This document shows, piece after piece, positions 62,229 through 64,000 of a stretch of DNA of 64,000 nt. The stretch covers positions 1 to 64,000 of the forward strand of contig CALUZO010000007.1 in NCBI GenBank assembly GCA_944325305.1, read 5' to 3'. Below the pieces are notes generated by a model. That model saw nothing but the letters and a program-made list of their open reading frames with translations, did no database searches and had not been told where the DNA came from. Position numbers and translations under genes: made by a program. Each line of letters starts with the position of its first letter. Position 1 is the first letter of the stretch. The stretch comes from an uncultured Rikenellaceae bacterium. Lineage in GTDB: Bacteria; Bacteroidota; Bacteroidia; Bacteroidales; Rikenellaceae.

Positions 62229-62529
62229 ACGAACGGCACATAAATTCGTGGGTATTGTCCTGTCATAAAGAATATAGATGCCGTCTTTCTGAATTTTCCG
62301 GGACTCGTGCGGCATATTGCAGAGACTGTTTTTGCGCATGTGATGGGATGAGATTTTACCGGTGTTTCGGCATTCGGCGCAGCAATTTACGGCAGCGTCG
62401 TTGACTTTCATGTATCGAAAAAGAGTTCGGAGGATAACCCGACATGAACAATATTTTTCATGTGGAGTTGCACTGAATACCTTCCGTATGTAATTTTGCA
62501 CGGTCAATGATTATGCGAGCAAAACCAAT
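62229..62529. other. 301-base intergenic region
   Basis: I see no supported gene or RNA here. A minus-strand Cys-containing frame (62205-62507) overlaps the end of the DKNYY gene and looks like chance. Confidence 0.5.
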
Positions 62530-63738
62530 ATGAAAGCGACGAAAAAGGATCCTCTTATAACCCCAAGTTATTGTTTTATACTGTCGGCAGCTTTTCTGCT
62601 TTATTTCGGGTTCTACCTGCTTATGCCGGTCTTCCCGTTCTATCTGACCGAGGTTCTGCATACCGAAGGCGCACTTATGGGTTTTGCACTGTCATGTTAC
62701 ACTATCGCAGCGCTCACCGTGCGTCCTTTTTCGGGCTATCTGCTCGATACTTTCGCGCGCAAGCCATTATACATTCTGGCATTTTTCATCTTTACGGCTA
62801 TTTTCGCCGGATATATCTTGGCTGGAACGCTTACCATCTTCATTATATTCCGAGTCGCACACGGACTTGCATTCGGTACTGTAACGGTATCAGGTAACAC
62901 ATTGGTCATCGACATTACACCTTCGTCACGCCGCGGCGAGGCACTCGGATATTACGGTCTCGCCAATAATACGGCCATGTCTATAGGACCGATGGTAGGT
63001 CTTTTCATGCACGATGCCGGTGTTAGCTTCAATGTATTGTTCATTACAGCACTCTGTTCGTGCGCCCTCGGAATGATGTGCGCATGCTTTGTCAAAGCGC
63101 CGGTAAAACCGACGGTACAGAGAGAACCCATATCGCTCGACCGGTTTTTCCTTATAAAGGGAATCCCGGCAGGGATAGATCTTGTGTTGCTTTCGATTCC
63201 TTACGGTATGACATCGACCTATGTGGCCATGTATGCCAAACAAATAGGCATTACCAACGGGACAGGATTGTTCTTTACGTTCATGGCGTTAGGTATGGCT
63301 GTTTCACGGATGTTCTCGGGCCGGCAGGTGGATAAAGGGCGAATAGTTGCGGTTATAACGTTCGGCATTTACATAGTATGCGTTTGCTTTTTCGGGTTGG
63401 CTGGTTGCAAATGGCTCATGTCGGTTGATCCTGTGGCAGGCAAGTATGTTTTCTATCTGATCGCCCTTATTCTTGGCATCGGCTTCGGAACCATGTTTCC
63501 TGCTTTCAATACCTTGTTCGTCAATCTTGCCCCCAACAGCCAGAGAGGTACGGCCACATCCACCTACCTCACCTCATGGGATGTCGGTATAGGATTGGGC
63601 CTGTTGCTTGGCGGTTTTATAGGACAACTGACCACGCTCGATGCGGCATATTTCGTCGGTGCTTGCATAAGTGTAGGTTCGGTAATTTTCTTTAAATTAA
63701 AAGTCGGACCGCATTTCGAACGGAATAAACTTCGGTAG
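62530..63738 (+). CDS. MFS transporter
   Basis: A 402-residue inner-membrane carrier of the major facilitator superfamily with 12 hydrophobic helices. The loop between helices 2 and 3 carries a motif-A-like GYLLDTFARKPLYILAF, and helices 5/6 are preceded by SRRGEALGYYGLANNTAMSI, typical of drug/sugar exporter-type MFS proteins. A similar motif (NSQRGTATSTYLTSWDVGIG) opens helix 11, reflecting the internal duplication. The substrate is unknown. The ferredoxin gene follows by 65 bases. Confidence 0.92.
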   Translation: MKATKKDPLITPSYCFILSAAFLLYFGFYLLMPVFPFYLTEVLHTEGALMGFALSCYTIAALTVRPFSGYLLDTFARKPLYILAFFIFTAIFAGYILAGTLTIFIIFRVAHGLAFGTVTVSGNTLVIDITPSSRRGEALGYYGLANNTAMSIGPMVGLFMHDAGVSFNVLFITALCSCALGMMCACFVKAPVKPTVQREPISLDRFFLIKGIPAGIDLVLLSIPYGMTSTYVAMYAKQIGITNGTGLFFTFMALGMAVSRMFSGRQVDKGRIVAVITFGIYIVCVCFFGLAGCKWLMSVDPVAGKYVFYLIALILGIGFGTMFPAFNTLFVNLAPNSQRGTATSTYLTSWDVGIGLGLLLGGFIGQLTTLDAAYFVGACISVGSVIFFKLKVGPHFERNKLR

Positions 63739-63803
63739 GTGGTGTATTGCTATATCGGCGGTCTGTGTGCCGGAATAAGTCGAATGAACTAACATATAAA
63801 ATT

Positions 63804-63989
63804 ATGGCAATAAAGATAGATCCTGAAAAATGTCCGCAGAACCACGTCTGCCCATTGATAAAAACCTGTCCCATGCAGGCTATTTCTCAAGTCGATAATG
63901 GATTGCCCGAGATAGATGTCGAAGTGTGTGTCGAATGCGGGATTTGTGTCGAAAAATGTAGGATGAAAGCCGTTTTCTTCGAAGAATAA
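63804..63989 (+). CDS. Small 4Fe-4S ferredoxin-like protein
   Basis: A 61-residue iron-sulfur protein. The second half has a canonical CVECGICVEKC cluster motif (C42, C45, C48, C52). The first half has the spaced cysteines C10, C16 and C22 in CPQNHVCPLIKTCP rather than a standard CxxCxxCxxxCP. One regular [4Fe-4S] cluster is therefore expected, with C22 or C52 completing ligation; whether a second forms is unclear. The Pro usually following the last Cys is Arg here. ATG 63804 is the first good start. It is a possible electron carrier for ferredoxin-dependent enzymes such as IorAB, though not in the same operon. Confidence 0.85.
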   Translation: MAIKIDPEKCPQNHVCPLIKTCPMQAISQVDNGLPEIDVEVCVECGICVEKCRMKAVFFEE

Positions 63990-64000
63990 TGATAATTTTG

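Noticed and set aside
62205..62507. Cys-rich minus-strand frame
   Set aside because: It overlaps the DKNYY gene end; cysteine spacing fits no metal-binding family and codon use is poor.

Overview
The window looks like chromosome of a gut-type Bacteroidales bacterium, most likely Rikenellaceae/Alistipes-like (the order is well supported, the genus is a guess). The evidence is the repeated Bacteroidetes promoter -7 element TAnnTTTG, sometimes with TTTG about 20 bases upstream, A-rich start regions in place of strong Shine-Dalgarno sites, and family content: fimbrillin-associated lipoprotein, PepSY-like proteins, DUF4249 with a TonB receptor, succinylornithine carbamoyltransferase, GH92, GH28 and GH38 enzymes, and DKNYY lipoprotein. 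No rRNA, IS element, prophage or CRISPR array was seen. Three tRNAs (Ser-CGA, Leu-CAG, Arg-ACG) are present, all on the minus strand.

Layout. 0.1-3.7 kb is an accessory-looking minus-strand cluster: a GT4 glycosyltransferase, a Tyr/Gly-repeat protein with a C-terminal papain-like cysteine-peptidase domain, and an unrecognised secreted protein. 3.7-6.4 kb is gene-poor, with a FimB/Mfa2-like lipoprotein, a frameshifted DUF4236 pseudogene and tRNA-Ser. 6.6-10 kb holds a divergent GH38-like protein and a TauE/SafE permease. 10-28.5 kb is housekeeping: tRNA-Leu, carB-carA, TrmH-type methyltransferase, recG, DUF3108, a coiled-coil membrane protein, ispG-wbqC, a purM-type AIR synthase, a conserved helical protein, gdhA and ogt.

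29-33 kb is an envelope block: an OmpR-type two-component pair, two PepSY-like exported proteins, and a YtxH/holin-like/small-protein trio. 33.3-39.5 kb is a compact operon-like run: omega-amidase-like nitrilase, iorA, iorB, aminotransferase, phenylacetate-CoA ligase and a double-ACT protein. Together these can interconvert aromatic amino acids, arylpyruvates, aryl-acetyl-CoA and aryl acids. 39.8-42.8 kb has an alpha/beta hydrolase, a DJ-1/PfpI protein and ftcD.

43-61 kb is rich in exported glycan enzymes (GH38 alpha-mannosidase, two GH92, GH28, an EEP-family hydrolase), interspersed with an EamA permease, argF', a DUF4249/TonB receptor pair and tRNA-Arg. No SusC/SusD pair accompanies the enzymes. 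61-64 kb has an XRE regulator, a DKNYY lipoprotein, an MFS transporter and a small ferredoxin.

Many gene ends carry long perfect hairpins that look like bidirectional terminators. Several long open frames start upstream of a visible -7 element, and starts were moved downstream accordingly; two membrane-transporter genes then appear to be leaderless.
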